A DNA stretch of 43,335 bases from Streptomyces sp. NRRL F-6492 (GCF_001280125.1 NZ_LGEG01000246.1:1-43335), one strand, 5' to 3'; counted from the stretch's first letter, positions 25,901 through 35,974 are shown. The notes: generated by a model not told the origin, from the sequence alone. Numbers and translations: made by a program.

Positions 25901-26626
25901 TCAGGTGGTGGTCTCCGGGCGGGCCGACTTCTCCCAGGGGTAGGCGGTCAGCCGGGGATCGGGCCCCGTGATGGCGGACGGCTCGCTCCCGGCCCCGGTG
26001 CCCGCCGCCCGGCCGCCGGCCCCGGCGGGGCGTCCCCGCTCCTCCGTGCCGGCGGTGGGGGCGCCCGGCGCGGGCTCCGCGTCGGTCCAGTGGCGCAGGG
26101 CTCCGGCCTCGACGTCGATCTGGGCGCTGAGCGTCGACAGGTCGTCCTCGGCGAACCGCGCGGCCCGGTCACGGGCCGCGCGGCGCAGCGCGTCGGCCGA
26201 GCCGGTGATCCGCTCGGTCCGCGCGGTGAGTTCGGGGAGCTGTCCGGCCACCCACGCCCGGTCGGGCTCCCGCTCCAGGCGCTTGAGGTCCGCGTCGAGT
26301 TCGAGGCCGTGTCCGCTGAGCCGGTTGAACAGGTCGAGCGACTCCTTCAGTGAAGCGTCCTGCCCGACGCCCGCCTGGAGCGCCTCCTGCGTGGCGCGCA
26401 TCGAGGTGCGCAGCGAGAGCCGCAGCCGGGCCAGCTCGCCCGCCGCGCCGGCCTGTCCGAAGCTCTTGGCCCGCAGCGTGGTGTCCTCGACCGTGCGCCG
26501 GGCCTGGTCCAGGGTCCGGTCGACACCGCGTTTGGCGGCCTTGGTCACCTTCACGGTGGCGTACACCCCGAGCGCCACGAAGGCGACGAAGAGCAGCGCC
26601 AGGATCGTGAGAATCGCGGCTTCCAT
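25901..26626 (-). CDS. Membrane-anchored coiled-coil protein, unknown function
   Basis: 241-residue protein with one N-terminal membrane helix (residues 4-24, ILTILALLFVAFVALGVYA). A long Arg/Glu/Ala-rich helical region (about 30-185) follows that should form coiled coil, then a Gly/Pro/Ala-rich disordered tail. It reads as a single-pass protein with a large cytoplasmic helical domain. No enzyme motif. I chose the ATG at 26626 because GGAGGGG lies 6 nt upstream and the membrane helix begins there; an ATG 51 bp earlier is possible. It lies downstream of leuS, separated by a terminator, so it is probably transcribed separately. Confidence 0.72.
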   Translation of the reverse strand: MEAAILTILALLFVAFVALGVYATVKVTKAAKRGVDRTLDQARRTVEDTTLRAKSFGQAGAAGELARLRLSLRTSMRATQEALQAGVGQDASLKESLDLFNRLSGHGLELDADLKRLEREPDRAWVAGQLPELTARTERITGSADALRRAARDRAARFAEDDLSTLSAQIDVEAGALRHWTDAEPAPGAPTAGTEERGRPAGAGGRAAGTGAGSEPSAITGPDPRLTAYPWEKSARPETTT

Positions 26627-26689
26627 GGGCGCCCCTCCGGCATCGGTCGACTCACCACGCGGTTGTGGTTCTCCCACGGTAAACGGAAA

Positions 26690-26728
26690 GGGCAGGCCGA
26701 GGGTTCCATCGGAACCCCCAACCTGCCC
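26690..26728 (-). terminator. Terminator of leuS
   Basis: Two nested stems: GGGCAGG (26690-26696) with CCTGCCC (26722-26728), and GGGTTCC (26701-26707) with GGAACCC (26711-26717). On the minus strand TTTCCGTTT follows. It is about 50 bp past the leuS stop. Confidence 0.85.
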
Positions 26729-26780
26729 GTAGGGGAAACCCCTATGCTCGGCCGCTCAGCGGCCGTGCGTCACCGGTCCG

Positions 26781-29651
<2,871 letters not shown>

Positions 29652-29706
29652 GGTCCTTGAAGCTCCATCGATCGTCTCTGCCCACGGCCACTGACTGCCC
29701 GAAATG

Positions 29707-29732
29707 AAAAATCCCCTCGCACAGGAGGGGAT
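29707..29732 (-). terminator. Attenuator terminator in the leuS leader
   Basis: On the minus strand ATCCCCTC (29732-29725), loop CTGTGC, GAGGGGAT (29718-29711), then a five-T run, 55 nt before the leuS start. A terminator in front of the gene means conditional termination. Upstream pairings CCGACGGA/TCCGTCGG (29770-29763 with 29752-29745) and GCCGCGCTGAC/GTCGGCGCGGC (29786-29776 with 29743-29733) are candidate competing stems. Confidence 0.88.
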
Positions 29733-29776
29733 GCCGCGCCGACTCCGACGGAATGTCTGTCATCCGTCGGGACTGG

Positions 29777-29815
29777 TCAGCGCGGCTCGGTAAGCAGGAG
29801 GCGTACGGCACGCAT
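29777..29815 (-). CDS. leuS leader peptide (leucine attenuator)
   Basis: A 12-residue open reading frame, MRAVRLLLTEPR, with three consecutive Leu codons CTC CTG CTT at positions 6-8; CTT is a rare codon in GC-rich streptomycetes. The ATG is preceded by TACCCT 6 nt upstream, so it sits at or next to the transcript start. Terminator and alternative stems follow, then leuS. When charged tRNA-Leu is scarce, ribosomes should stall on the Leu run and favour readthrough. Attenuators before leuS in some Streptomyces have been predicted before by comparative analysis; here the elements are visible directly. Confidence 0.88.
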   Translation of the reverse strand: MRAVRLLLTEPR

Positions 29816-29821
29816 GGCGCC

Positions 29822-29827
29822 AGGGTA
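29822..29827 (-). promoter_or_regulatory. -10 box of the leuS leader transcript
   Basis: TACCCT ends 6 nt before the leader-peptide ATG at 29815. The -35 region is not obvious. Confidence 0.6.
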
Positions 29828-29875
29828 CCGCAGCGGCCCAGCGGGCCGCACCGGCGTTCCGGGGCCGGGACACGA

Positions 29876-29910
29876 GAAAGCGGGCCACCCGATCCGGGTG
29901 ACCCGCTTTC
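29876..29910 (-). terminator. Terminator of tRNA-Ala copy 1
   Basis: GAAAGCGGG (29876-29884) pairs with CCCGCTTTC (29902-29910), with an inner CACCCG/CGGGTG stem. A smaller 8-bp hairpin (29913-29933, CTCCACGA/TCGTGGAG) lies between the tRNA and this terminator. Confidence 0.88.
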
Positions 29911-29939
29911 CCCTCCACGATGCTTTCGTGGAGTTTCTG

Positions 29940-30012
29940 TGGAGCTAAGGAGAATTGAACTCCTGACCTCCTGCATGCCATGCAGGCGCTCTACCAACTG
30001 AGCTATAGCCCC
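29940..30012 (-). tRNA. tRNA-Ala (anticodon GGC), copy 1
   Basis: 73-nt cloverleaf: acceptor GGGGCTA/TAGCTCC with A73, D arm GCTC-AGTTGGTA-GAGC, anticodon stem CCTGC/GCAGG with loop ATGGCAT (anticodon GGC) and T arm AGGAG-TTCAATT-CTCCT. CCA is not encoded, so RNase Z and CCA-adding enzyme are needed. It is identical over its full length to the copy at 31920-31992. Confidence 0.97.
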
Positions 30013-30057
30013 TTGCTTTCCGTCCCCGCTGCGGTTTCCCTCGCGGCGACAGACAGA

Positions 30058-30063
30058 ACATTA
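30058..30063 (-). promoter_or_regulatory. Possible -10 box of tRNA-Ala copy 1
   Basis: TAATGT about 45 nt upstream of the tRNA 5' end in a locally AT-rich stretch. A -35 is not clear. Confidence 0.4.
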
Positions 30064-30119
30064 ACCGGCTCCCCGGCAGATCTCCAAATCGATTCCCGGG
30101 GCCCTTCCGGGCCTCCGGG

Positions 30120-30125
30120 TAGGGT
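30120..30125 (+). promoter_or_regulatory. -10 box of the GT87 gene
   Basis: TAGGGT ends 8 nt before the GTG at 30134, close to leaderless spacing. Confidence 0.45.
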
Positions 30126-30133
30126 CGCCGACT

Positions 30134-31465
30134 GTGTCCGTCTCCGTGCTCTCGAAAACCCGTGCCCGACCGTGGCCCCTGGTCACCGCCGCGGCGGTCT
30201 GCCTGCTCTCGTTCGCGGCCTTCTGGGCGGCGCAACGCCTCGCCCACGTGAACATGCTCGACGTGATGGTCTACCGGGCCGAGGGCGAGACGGTCCGGGC
30301 GGGCGGCGACCTGTACGCGATGCGCGCCACCTCGGCGAACCTCGGCATGACCTACCCGCCCTTCGCCGCCCTGCTGTTCGTCCCGCTGACCCTGGTGGAC
30401 GTCCCGCTGATGCGGACGCTCGCCACCGGGGGGAACCTGCTCCTGGTGGTCGCCCTGGTCCAGCTGTCGGTCCAGCTGGTGCGCCCGTCGCTGTCCCGCG
30501 CGGACCTGTGGCGCGCCACGTTCTGGATCGCCGCGGTCCTGGTCTGGTGCGAGCCGGTGTGGACGACCCTGCGGTACGGCCAGATCAACCTGCTCATAGC
30601 CGTGGCGGTGCTCTGGGACCTCACGCGGCGCGCGGGCAGCCGCTGGGCCGGCCTCGGCACCGGCCTGGCGACCGCGGTGAAACTCACACCGGGGCTCTTC
30701 GTGGTCCTGCTGGTCGTCGCGGGTCTGCTGCTGTGGCGCCGGGACCGGTCCTGGAACCAGTGGCTGCGCACGGCGGCGACGGCGACGGGCGTGTTCCTCG
30801 GGACGACGCTGGCCGTGGCTCTCGCGCTGCCCGCGGACTCGAAGAAGTTCTGGACGGAGACCCTGTTCGAGACGGGCCGGGTCGGCTTCGCCGAGGAGAC
30901 CGCCAACCAGTCGATCCGCGGCGTCCTGGCCCGGCTGATGCACACCGACGACCCGGGCATGTGGTGGGCGGTGACGGCGGCCCTCCTGGGCGGCGTCGCG
31001 ATGGTGGTGGCGGTACGGGCCGCGCTGCGCGGCGACAAGGCGGTGGCGGTGGTCGTCTGCGCGTTCACGGCGCTGATGATCAGCCCGATCTCGTGGTCCC
31101 ACCACTGGGTGTGGTGCGTGCCGCTGCTGATCCTGCTCGCGGACCGCGCCACGCGCGCGTGGCGGGTGACGGGGCCGGTGGCCCTGGTGTTCGCGTCGTT
31201 CGCCCTGTGGTGGGTCCCGCACGACCCGGGCCGCCCCGAACTGGACCAGAACGCGGGCCAGATGCTGCTCTCCGCCGTCTATCCGCTGACGGCGACGGCG
31301 CTGCTGGCGGGGTACGTACTGACGCGGCGGCGGCTGCGCGGGGCGGACGCCGGCCACGGGGCGGGGGCCGGTACGACGGCGGTGGAACCGCTCCTGGAGG
31401 CCGTACCGGGGCAGGAGCGCCAGAGCGCGCCGACGCGGGAGCGTCAGGCCGTGGCGAAGGAGTAG
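30134..31465 (+). CDS. GT87 family polyprenol-phosphate-mannose-dependent mannosyltransferase
   Basis: 443-residue integral membrane GT-C glycosyltransferase of the GT87 (DUF2029) family, whose characterised members add alpha-1,2-mannose from polyprenol-phosphate-mannose outside the membrane, as PimE does. About ten membrane helices. The first loop carries LDVMVYRAEG with Asp43 at the position of the catalytic acid, followed by the family motif TYPPFAALLF (73-82) and ISPISWSHHWVW towards the end. The C-terminus is hydrophilic. The acceptor glycan cannot be inferred. It lies alone between two identical tRNA-Ala genes and its end overlaps a convergent gene by 22 bp. Confidence 0.85.
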   Translation: MSVSVLSKTRARPWPLVTAAAVCLLSFAAFWAAQRLAHVNMLDVMVYRAEGETVRAGGDLYAMRATSANLGMTYPPFAALLFVPLTLVDVPLMRTLATGGNLLLVVALVQLSVQLVRPSLSRADLWRATFWIAAVLVWCEPVWTTLRYGQINLLIAVAVLWDLTRRAGSRWAGLGTGLATAVKLTPGLFVVLLVVAGLLLWRRDRSWNQWLRTAATATGVFLGTTLAVALALPADSKKFWTETLFETGRVGFAEETANQSIRGVLARLMHTDDPGMWWAVTAALLGGVAMVVAVRAALRGDKAVAVVVCAFTALMISPISWSHHWVWCVPLLILLADRATRAWRVTGPVALVFASFALWWVPHDPGRPELDQNAGQMLLSAVYPLTATALLAGYVLTRRRLRGADAGHGAGAGTTAVEPLLEAVPGQERQSAPTRERQAVAKE

Positions 31466-31677
31466 AACCGCTTGAGGGTGCAGTGCTCGTCGAGGAGCCG
31501 GCCGTAGATCGGCTCCCCCTCCAGCTCGCGGTAGGTCTCGATCGGGTCGCCTTTTATGATCAGCGCCCGCGCGCACTCCTCGCACCAGTACTGGAACCCG
31601 GGGTTGACGGGGTCCATGTCGCGCACGATGGGCGTGCCGCTGCCGCACCAGTCGCACTTCCGCCTGTGTGCACCCAT
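31444..31677 (-). CDS. Small zinc-ribbon protein
   Basis: 77-residue soluble protein with two Cys pairs, CDWC at 8-11 and CEEC at 32-35, spaced like a zinc ribbon; a lone Cys at 66 lies in DEHCTLKRFY. No further domain is recognised. The ATG at 31677 has GGAG 7 nt upstream. Its 3' end overlaps the convergent GT87 gene by 22 bp, so the two messages could pair. Function unknown; the size and motif fit a conserved streptomycete hypothetical protein. Confidence 0.8.
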   Translation of the reverse strand: MGAHRRKCDWCGSGTPIVRDMDPVNPGFQYWCEECARALIIKGDPIETYRELEGEPIYGRLLDEHCTLKRFYSFATA

Positions 31678-31881
31678 CAGTCAGCTCCAGCTGTGGCCGC
31701 AGGTCGCGCGCCCCGTCGTGCACCTGGTCGCGCACCGAGTCGCGCACCAACAGGACACCCTGCCGTTGTCGCCGAGCACGTGGGCCACCCTCCCGTCCGG
31801 ATCCTGTCCCCCTCCGGCCGTCCGATTCTGCCATGGCCCCGCAAGGGGGTCGGCGCACTCGGCACAACGGGACGAAACGAC

Positions 31882-31911
31882 GAATCCCGCCCCCTGGTGG
31901 GGACGGGATTC
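31882..31911 (-). terminator. Terminator of tRNA-Ala copy 2
   Basis: GAATCCCG (31882-31889) pairs with CGGGATTC (31904-31911) with an inner C-run/G-run pairing. It starts 9 nt after the tRNA. Confidence 0.88.
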
Positions 31912-31919
31912 GGTGACTG

Positions 31920-31992
31920 TGGAGCTAAGGAGAATTGAACTCCTGACCTCCTGCATGCCATGCAGGCGCTCTACCAACTGAGCTATAGCCCC
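31920..31992 (-). tRNA. tRNA-Ala (anticodon GGC), copy 2
   Basis: Identical in all 73 positions to copy 1 at 29940-30012, including the non-encoded CCA; identity extends only a few bases into the flanks. The two copies are direct repeats about 2 kb apart around the GT87 and zinc-ribbon genes. Confidence 0.97.
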
Positions 31993-32028
31993 TCGTGTTC
32001 TTCGCGCTCCGCGCTGCGAACAAGAAGA

Positions 32029-32034
32029 ACTCTA
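32029..32034 (-). promoter_or_regulatory. Possible -10 box of tRNA-Ala copy 2
   Basis: TAGAGT about 37 nt upstream of the tRNA 5' end. It could serve as a tRNA promoter between the phosphatase gene and the tRNA. Confidence 0.4.
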
Positions 32035-32087
32035 GCCTGTGACCTGCCGGAAAGTGAAATCCGGGTCCGGCGGGCCGGTCGCGGGGC

Positions 32088-32741
32088 TCAGTCGTCGTCG
32101 CCGAGGACCGGCTCGGGCAGCGTGCCCGCGTTGTGCTCCATCAGGCGCCAGCCGCGCGCGCCCTCGCCGAGGACGGACCAGCAGCAGTTCGAGAGCCCGC
32201 CCAGGCTCTCCCAGTGCCGGGACTCCAGGCCCAGGAGCCGGCCGATGGTGGTGCGGATGGTGCCGCCGTGGCTGACCACGACGAGCGTGCCGTTCTCGGG
32301 GAGCTTGTCGGCGTGCTCCAGGACCACGGGGGCGGCCCGGTCGGCCACCTCGGTCTCCAGCTCGCCGCCGCCCCGGCGCACGGGCTCGCCGCGCTTCCAC
32401 GCGGCGTACTGCTCGCCGTACCGCGCCACGATCTCGCCGTGGGTCAGCCCCTGCCACTCCCCCGCGTACGTCTCGCGCAGCGCGGCGTCGTGGGCGACGT
32501 CGTGGCCGGTGAGCGCGGCGAGCTCGGCGGCGGTGGCCGCCGCCCGCTTCAGGTCGGAGGCCACGACGGCGTCCGGCTTGAGCGCGGCGAGCAGCCGTGC
32601 GGCCCGGCGCGCCTGGGCGACGCCGGTCTCCGTCAGCTCGATGTCGGTCGAGCCCTGGAAGCGACGCTCCAGGTTCCAGGAGGTCTGGCCGTGGCGCCAG
32701 AGGACGATGCGGCGGCCGGTGCCGCCCCTGGTGGCGCTCAG
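32088..32741 (-). CDS. Histidine phosphatase family protein, apparent CTG start
   Basis: 217-residue phosphoglycerate-mutase-like phosphatase. It has IVLWRHGQTSWN at 12-23, where His17 is the phospho-acceptor, the acid residue region ETYAGEWQGL, and the second histidine in VVVSHGGTIRTT. Substrate unknown. The start is odd: the frame is closed by a TGA 9 bases upstream, no ATG, GTG or TTG precedes the RHG motif, and the first canonical start (GTG at 32564) would delete it. CTG at 32741 overlaps the rsfS stop as CTGA, exactly where GTGA or ATGA would be expected, with GGTGAG upstream. Last gene of the nadD operon. Confidence 0.85.
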   Translation of the reverse strand: MSATRGGTGRRIVLWRHGQTSWNLERRFQGSTDIELTETGVAQARRAARLLAALKPDAVVASDLKRAAATAAELAALTGHDVAHDAALRETYAGEWQGLTHGEIVARYGEQYAAWKRGEPVRRGGGELETEVADRAAPVVLEHADKLPENGTLVVVSHGGTIRTTIGRLLGLESRHWESLGGLSNCCWSVLGEGARGWRLMEHNAGTLPEPVLGDDD

Positions 32742-33205
32742 CTCAGCTCACCGTCCGGTCCGTCGGGCAGACCGGAGGCGTGGCCGGCGGTGTCGACGCC
32801 GGTCAGGGCGGCGTGCTCGGCTCCCTTGCCGCGGGTCTTCAGGGCGTCCTCGGGCAGCTCCAGTTCGGGGCAGTCCTTCCACAGCCGCTCCAGGGCGTAG
32901 AAGACCCGCTCCTCGCTGTGCTGGACGTGGACGACGATGTCGACGTAGTCCAGCAGGATCCAGCGCGCGTCGCGGTCGCCCTCACGGCGGACCGGCTTGG
33001 CGCCGAGCTCCTTGAGCAGCCGCTCCTCGATCTCGTCGACGATCGACTTGACCTGGCGGTCGTTGGGCGCGGAGGCGAGCAGGAAGGCGTCGGTGATCGA
33101 CAGCACGTCGCTGACGTCGTACGCGATGATGTCGTGCGCGAGCCGGTCGGCGGCCGCCTGGGCGGCGGTCTTGACGAGCTCGATGGAACGGTCCGTAGCG
33201 GTCAC
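32738..33205 (-). CDS. rsfS: Ribosomal silencing factor RsfS
   Basis: Binds L14 on the large subunit and blocks subunit joining when nutrients are short. 155 residues; the conserved domain (about 1-125) is visible in DIIAYDVSDVLSITDAFLLA, NDRQVKSIVDEIEE and WILLDYVDIVVHV. An acidic tail follows. The GTG at 33205 (VTATDRSIELV) fits homologues although the frame is open far upstream. Part of the nadD, LCP-like, rsfS, phosphatase operon; the nadD-rsfS neighbourhood is conserved in many bacteria. The stop overlaps the next gene in CTGA. Confidence 0.95.
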   Translation of the reverse strand: MTATDRSIELVKTAAQAAADRLAHDIIAYDVSDVLSITDAFLLASAPNDRQVKSIVDEIEERLLKELGAKPVRREGDRDARWILLDYVDIVVHVQHSEERVFYALERLWKDCPELELPEDALKTRGKGAEHAALTGVDTAGHASGLPDGPDGELS

Positions 33206-33288
33206 AAGCAGGCTTTCGTCGGCGGTCCAGTACCCCTCCAGGGTCTCACGGACCGCCGACGACGCCGTCGGCCTTTTCCGGAGTGCCG

Positions 33289-35121
33289 CTAGCGGGCCCC
33301 CGGAACCTTGTAGTCGCCGCCCAGGACGACGGTGACGGCGGCCGCTCCCGCGGTCTCTCCCTTGCGGACCGAGCCGTCCGGCAGGCCCAGCGTCTTGGCC
33401 ACCTCGGCGGCCGCCGCCTTCTGGGCGTCGTCGCCGTAGAGGACCTGCGACTTCTCCCGGGCCGGCGCCGTGGTGGCGCCCACCAGGGCGTAGCCGCCGT
33501 TGGCGAGCACGATCCGGGCCGCTTCGATCGCGTTCTTGCCGGAGCCGTCCCGCAGGGAGACCCGGGTGATCCCGTCCGCCTCGGGGGCGGTGACCTTGCC
33601 GCCGAGGATGTCCTTCACGACGCTGTCGCTCGCGCCGCCGGTCAGCGCGCCGTCCTCCTCCACCGGGAGCAGGGCCGTCTTGTAGGCGCCGAGCTTGGCG
33701 TGCTCCGCGAGCTTGGCCAGGGAGGCGCCGAGGTCCTTCTCCGGGAGCGAGGGGTCGAGGATCTGCTGGAGGGTCTCGATGGTGACCGTGGCGGCCGCGG
33801 GGTCGTCGGAGACCTTCCGCAGCACCCCGTACAGGACCTGGCCGAAGCGCTGGAGCTGCTTGGCGTCGGCCTCGCCGGGGGCCCGGTAGGTGGCGTAGGC
33901 GACGGCGGCGCGGCCGTTCAGCGTCTGCTTCTCGCCCTTCCTGACCAGCGGCTCGGCGCCGTTCCTGGGAGCGGGCACGTCGGTGTCGGTGTCGGTCTCG
34001 ATGCCGCTGACGACCTCGACGAGGTTCTCCAGGTACGGGGTGTCCAGGCGCCAGGTCCCGGTGATCTTCGTTCCGAGGAGGTTGCCGATGGACTCCCGGG
34101 TGCCGCTGGAGCCGTCGTCCTCGACCGACTTGCCGAGGGTGGTCGCGGAGCCCTCGGCGTCGGCGACGACGACGGAGTTGGGGAGCAGGACCGTGGTGCC
34201 CTGGCGGGTGGTCGCGTTCTCCACGAGCAGGGCGGTGGAGGTGCCGCCGTTCGTGGTGTCGTGGAGGTGGACCACGATGGTGTCGCGCTTCTGGGGGCCG
34301 GTCGCGGTGGTCCCCTCGCGCTCCGGGGCGGACGTGCCGGGGAGCAGGCCGGCGGACCACAGGTAGCCGACGCCGCCGACGGCGGCGAGCGCGAGGACGA
34401 CGACGAGCGCGACGATCCGGTTGCGGCCCCGGCGCCTGGCCTCCTCGCGCCGCTCCGAACGGCTCTCGGTGAACTTGAGCCAGTCGATGACGTCCTCGGA
34501 GTCCTCGTCGGGCTCCTCGATGAACGAGAACTGCTCGGTGCGGTACTCGCGCTCGTCGTCGCCCGCCCGGGACGGGGCGGGGCGCCCGGGAGCGGCCCGG
34601 TCGAAGGCGGACCGCTCGGAGGCGGGTCGCTGGCCGGGGACGCCGGGCGGGGCGGCGACGGGCGCTGCCGGGGCCTCGGGGACCGGTCGGACGGGCTCGG
34701 GCCGGGACTGCGGCTGGGCCTGGGGCTGTTGGGCCCGGGGCTGCTGGGTCCGGGGCTGGGCCGGGGCCTGCGGCTGGGCCTGGGCGGCCCACTGCTGCCC
34801 GGCGTCGTACTGCTGCCCCGTGTCGTACTGCTGACCGGTGTCGTAGGAGGGGTAGGCGTAGCCCTGCTGCCCGTACGGGTCGTAAGGGGGCTGCGACTGC
34901 GGCTGCTGCGCCTGCGGCGGCTGCTGGGCGTAGGGGTCGTAGCCGTACGCCTGCTGCGGCTGGGACGGCTGTTGCTGCTGCTGTCCGCCGTACGGGTCGT
35001 AGTGCTGCGCGGGCTGCTGCTGCGCCTGCGGCTGCTGGTACACCGGCTGCCCGTACTCGTCGTAGCCGATGATCTGCGGCTGCGGACGGTACGGATCGTA
35101 CGGGTGCTGCTGATCGTTCAC
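33289..35121 (-). CDS. LytR-CpsA-Psr-like membrane protein with degenerate LCP domain
   Basis: 610 residues: a 190-residue Gln/Pro/Tyr-rich cytoplasmic N-terminus with YDPY and YDTGQQ repeats, an acidic segment, one membrane helix (about 236-257), an extracellular LCP-like domain (about 278-438) and a LytR C-terminal domain (about 520-608). LCP proteins transfer undecaprenyl-linked glycopolymers to peptidoglycan. Here the usual SIPRD motif reads LLPNSVVV, and the YVRxR motif reads YATYR, so some catalytic arginines are missing. It may be inactive or altered. By gene order it would correspond to the S. coelicolor LCP protein PdtA (SCO2578), but that is from memory and not verified. Between nadD and rsfS. 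Confidence 0.8.
   Translation of the reverse strand: MNDQQHPYDPYRPQPQIIGYDEYGQPVYQQPQAQQQPAQHYDPYGGQQQQQPSQPQQAYGYDPYAQQPPQAQQPQSQPPYDPYGQQGYAYPSYDTGQQYDTGQQYDAGQQWAAQAQPQAPAQPRTQQPRAQQPQAQPQSRPEPVRPVPEAPAAPVAAPPGVPGQRPASERSAFDRAAPGRPAPSRAGDDEREYRTEQFSFIEEPDEDSEDVIDWLKFTESRSERREEARRRGRNRIVALVVVLALAAVGGVGYLWSAGLLPGTSAPEREGTTATGPQKRDTIVVHLHDTTNGGTSTALLVENATTRQGTTVLLPNSVVVADAEGSATTLGKSVEDDGSSGTRESIGNLLGTKITGTWRLDTPYLENLVEVVSGIETDTDTDVPAPRNGAEPLVRKGEKQTLNGRAAVAYATYRAPGEADAKQLQRFGQVLYGVLRKVSDDPAAATVTIETLQQILDPSLPEKDLGASLAKLAEHAKLGAYKTALLPVEEDGALTGGASDSVVKDILGGKVTAPEADGITRVSLRDGSGKNAIEAARIVLANGGYALVGATTAPAREKSQVLYGDDAQKAAAAEVAKTLGLPDGSVRKGETAGAAAVTVVLGGDYKVPGAR
34792..34845. repeat. Three in-frame 18-bp repeats in the LCP-like gene
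   Basis: Three tandem 18-bp units, each starting CTGCTG, encode YDTGQQ, YDTGQQ and YDAGQQ (residues 93-110). They are part of the Gln/Tyr-rich disordered N-terminus. Confidence 0.95.
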
Positions 35122-35140
35122 CGGTGCCCCTCCCCGAAGC

Positions 35141-35761
35141 TCACTCGCCGCGGTACAACTGGCGCTTGTCGATGTAGCGCACCACGCCGTCCGGGACCAG
35201 GTACCAGACGGGGTCCCCCTTCTCGACCCTCGCCCGGCAGTCGGTGGAGGAGATGGCGAGCGCGGGGATCTCGACGAGCGAGACCCCGCCCTTGGGCAGG
35301 CCGTCGTCGGTGAGGTCGTGGCCCGGACGGGTGACGCCGATGAAGTGGGCGAGCGAGAAGAGTTCCTCCGCGTCGCGCCAGGTGAGGATCTGCGACAGCG
35401 CGTCGGCCCCGGTGATGAAGAAGAGGTCCGAGTCGCCGTTGAGGGAGCTCAGGTCCCTCAGGGTGTCGATGGTGTAGGTCGCGCCGCCGCGGTCGATGTC
35501 GATCCGGCTGACCGAGAACTGCGGGTTGGACGCCGTCGCGATGACCGTCATCAGATAGCGGTCCTCGGGCGCGGACACGGCCTTGTCGCTCTTCTGCCAC
35601 GGCTGCCCGGTCGGCACGAACACCACCTCGTCCAGGTGGAACAGGGCGGCGACCTCGCTGGCCGCCACCAGGTGTCCGTGGTGGATCGGGTCGAAGGTTC
35701 CGCCCATCACACCGAGTCGGCGCTTGCCGCGCCCGCCAGTAGGCACTTCCTGCTCTCCCAT
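35141..35761 (-). CDS. nadD: Nicotinate-nucleotide adenylyltransferase
   Basis: Makes nicotinic acid adenine dinucleotide from NaMN and ATP, the penultimate step of NAD synthesis. 206 residues with the nucleotidyltransferase motif [11 protein letters not shown] (21-31) and the C-terminal ISSTDCR. An in-frame ATG 21 bp upstream exists, but TAGGCT lies 8 nt before the ATG at 35761, so I chose the latter. First gene of the operon with the LCP-like gene (19-bp gap), rsfS and the histidine phosphatase. Confidence 0.96.
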   Translation of the reverse strand: MGEQEVPTGGRGKRRLGVMGGTFDPIHHGHLVAASEVAALFHLDEVVFVPTGQPWQKSDKAVSAPEDRYLMTVIATASNPQFSVSRIDIDRGGATYTIDTLRDLSSLNGDSDLFFITGADALSQILTWRDAEELFSLAHFIGVTRPGHDLTDDGLPKGGVSLVEIPALAISSTDCRARVEKGDPVWYLVPDGVVRYIDKRQLYRGE

Positions 35762-35769
35762 GCGTGCAG

Positions 35770-35775
35770 AGCCTA
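35770..35775 (-). promoter_or_regulatory. -10 box of the nadD operon
   Basis: TAGGCT ends 8 nt before the ATG at 35761. It overlaps the region between the two in-frame ATGs and so favours the downstream start. Confidence 0.5.
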
Positions 35776-35812
35776 CTGGCACGGCGGCGGCCGCCGGATC
35801 AGCGGTGTCGGT

Positions 35813-35974
35813 TCAGCGGTCGCGGTTGAAGCGGGTGGTGATCCACAGCAGCAGCATGAGGGCACCGAAGGCGCCGAAGCCGGTGAGGTAGGGGCTGAGG
35901 CTTTCGTGGTTGCCGCCGTGCTCGGCGCCCTCGGCGAGGGTGACCAGGTTGGCGGCGGCGCTGTGGAGGCTCAT
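35813..35974 (-). CDS. Small single-pass membrane protein
   Basis: 53-residue protein beginning MSLHSAAANLVTLAEGAEHG, with a hydrophobic C-terminal helix (YLTGFGAFGALMLLLWITT) and a short basic end FNRDR. Codon use is clearly coding: every codon but one ends in G or C except near the start. It lies immediately upstream of nadD in the same direction. I know a small membrane protein at this position in other streptomycetes; function unknown. Short enough to be missed by length-filtered gene calling. Confidence 0.8.
   Translation of the reverse strand: MSLHSAAANLVTLAEGAEHGGNHESLSPYLTGFGAFGALMLLLWITTRFNRDR

Noticed and set aside
30134..31465. GT87 gene as part of a glycan biosynthesis cluster
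   Set aside because: Neighbours are tRNAs and a zinc-ribbon protein; no other sugar genes are adjacent.
29940..31992. Integrative element between two tRNA-Ala att sites
   Set aside because: No integrase, excisionase or foreign base composition; the intervening genes look like native chromosomal genes.
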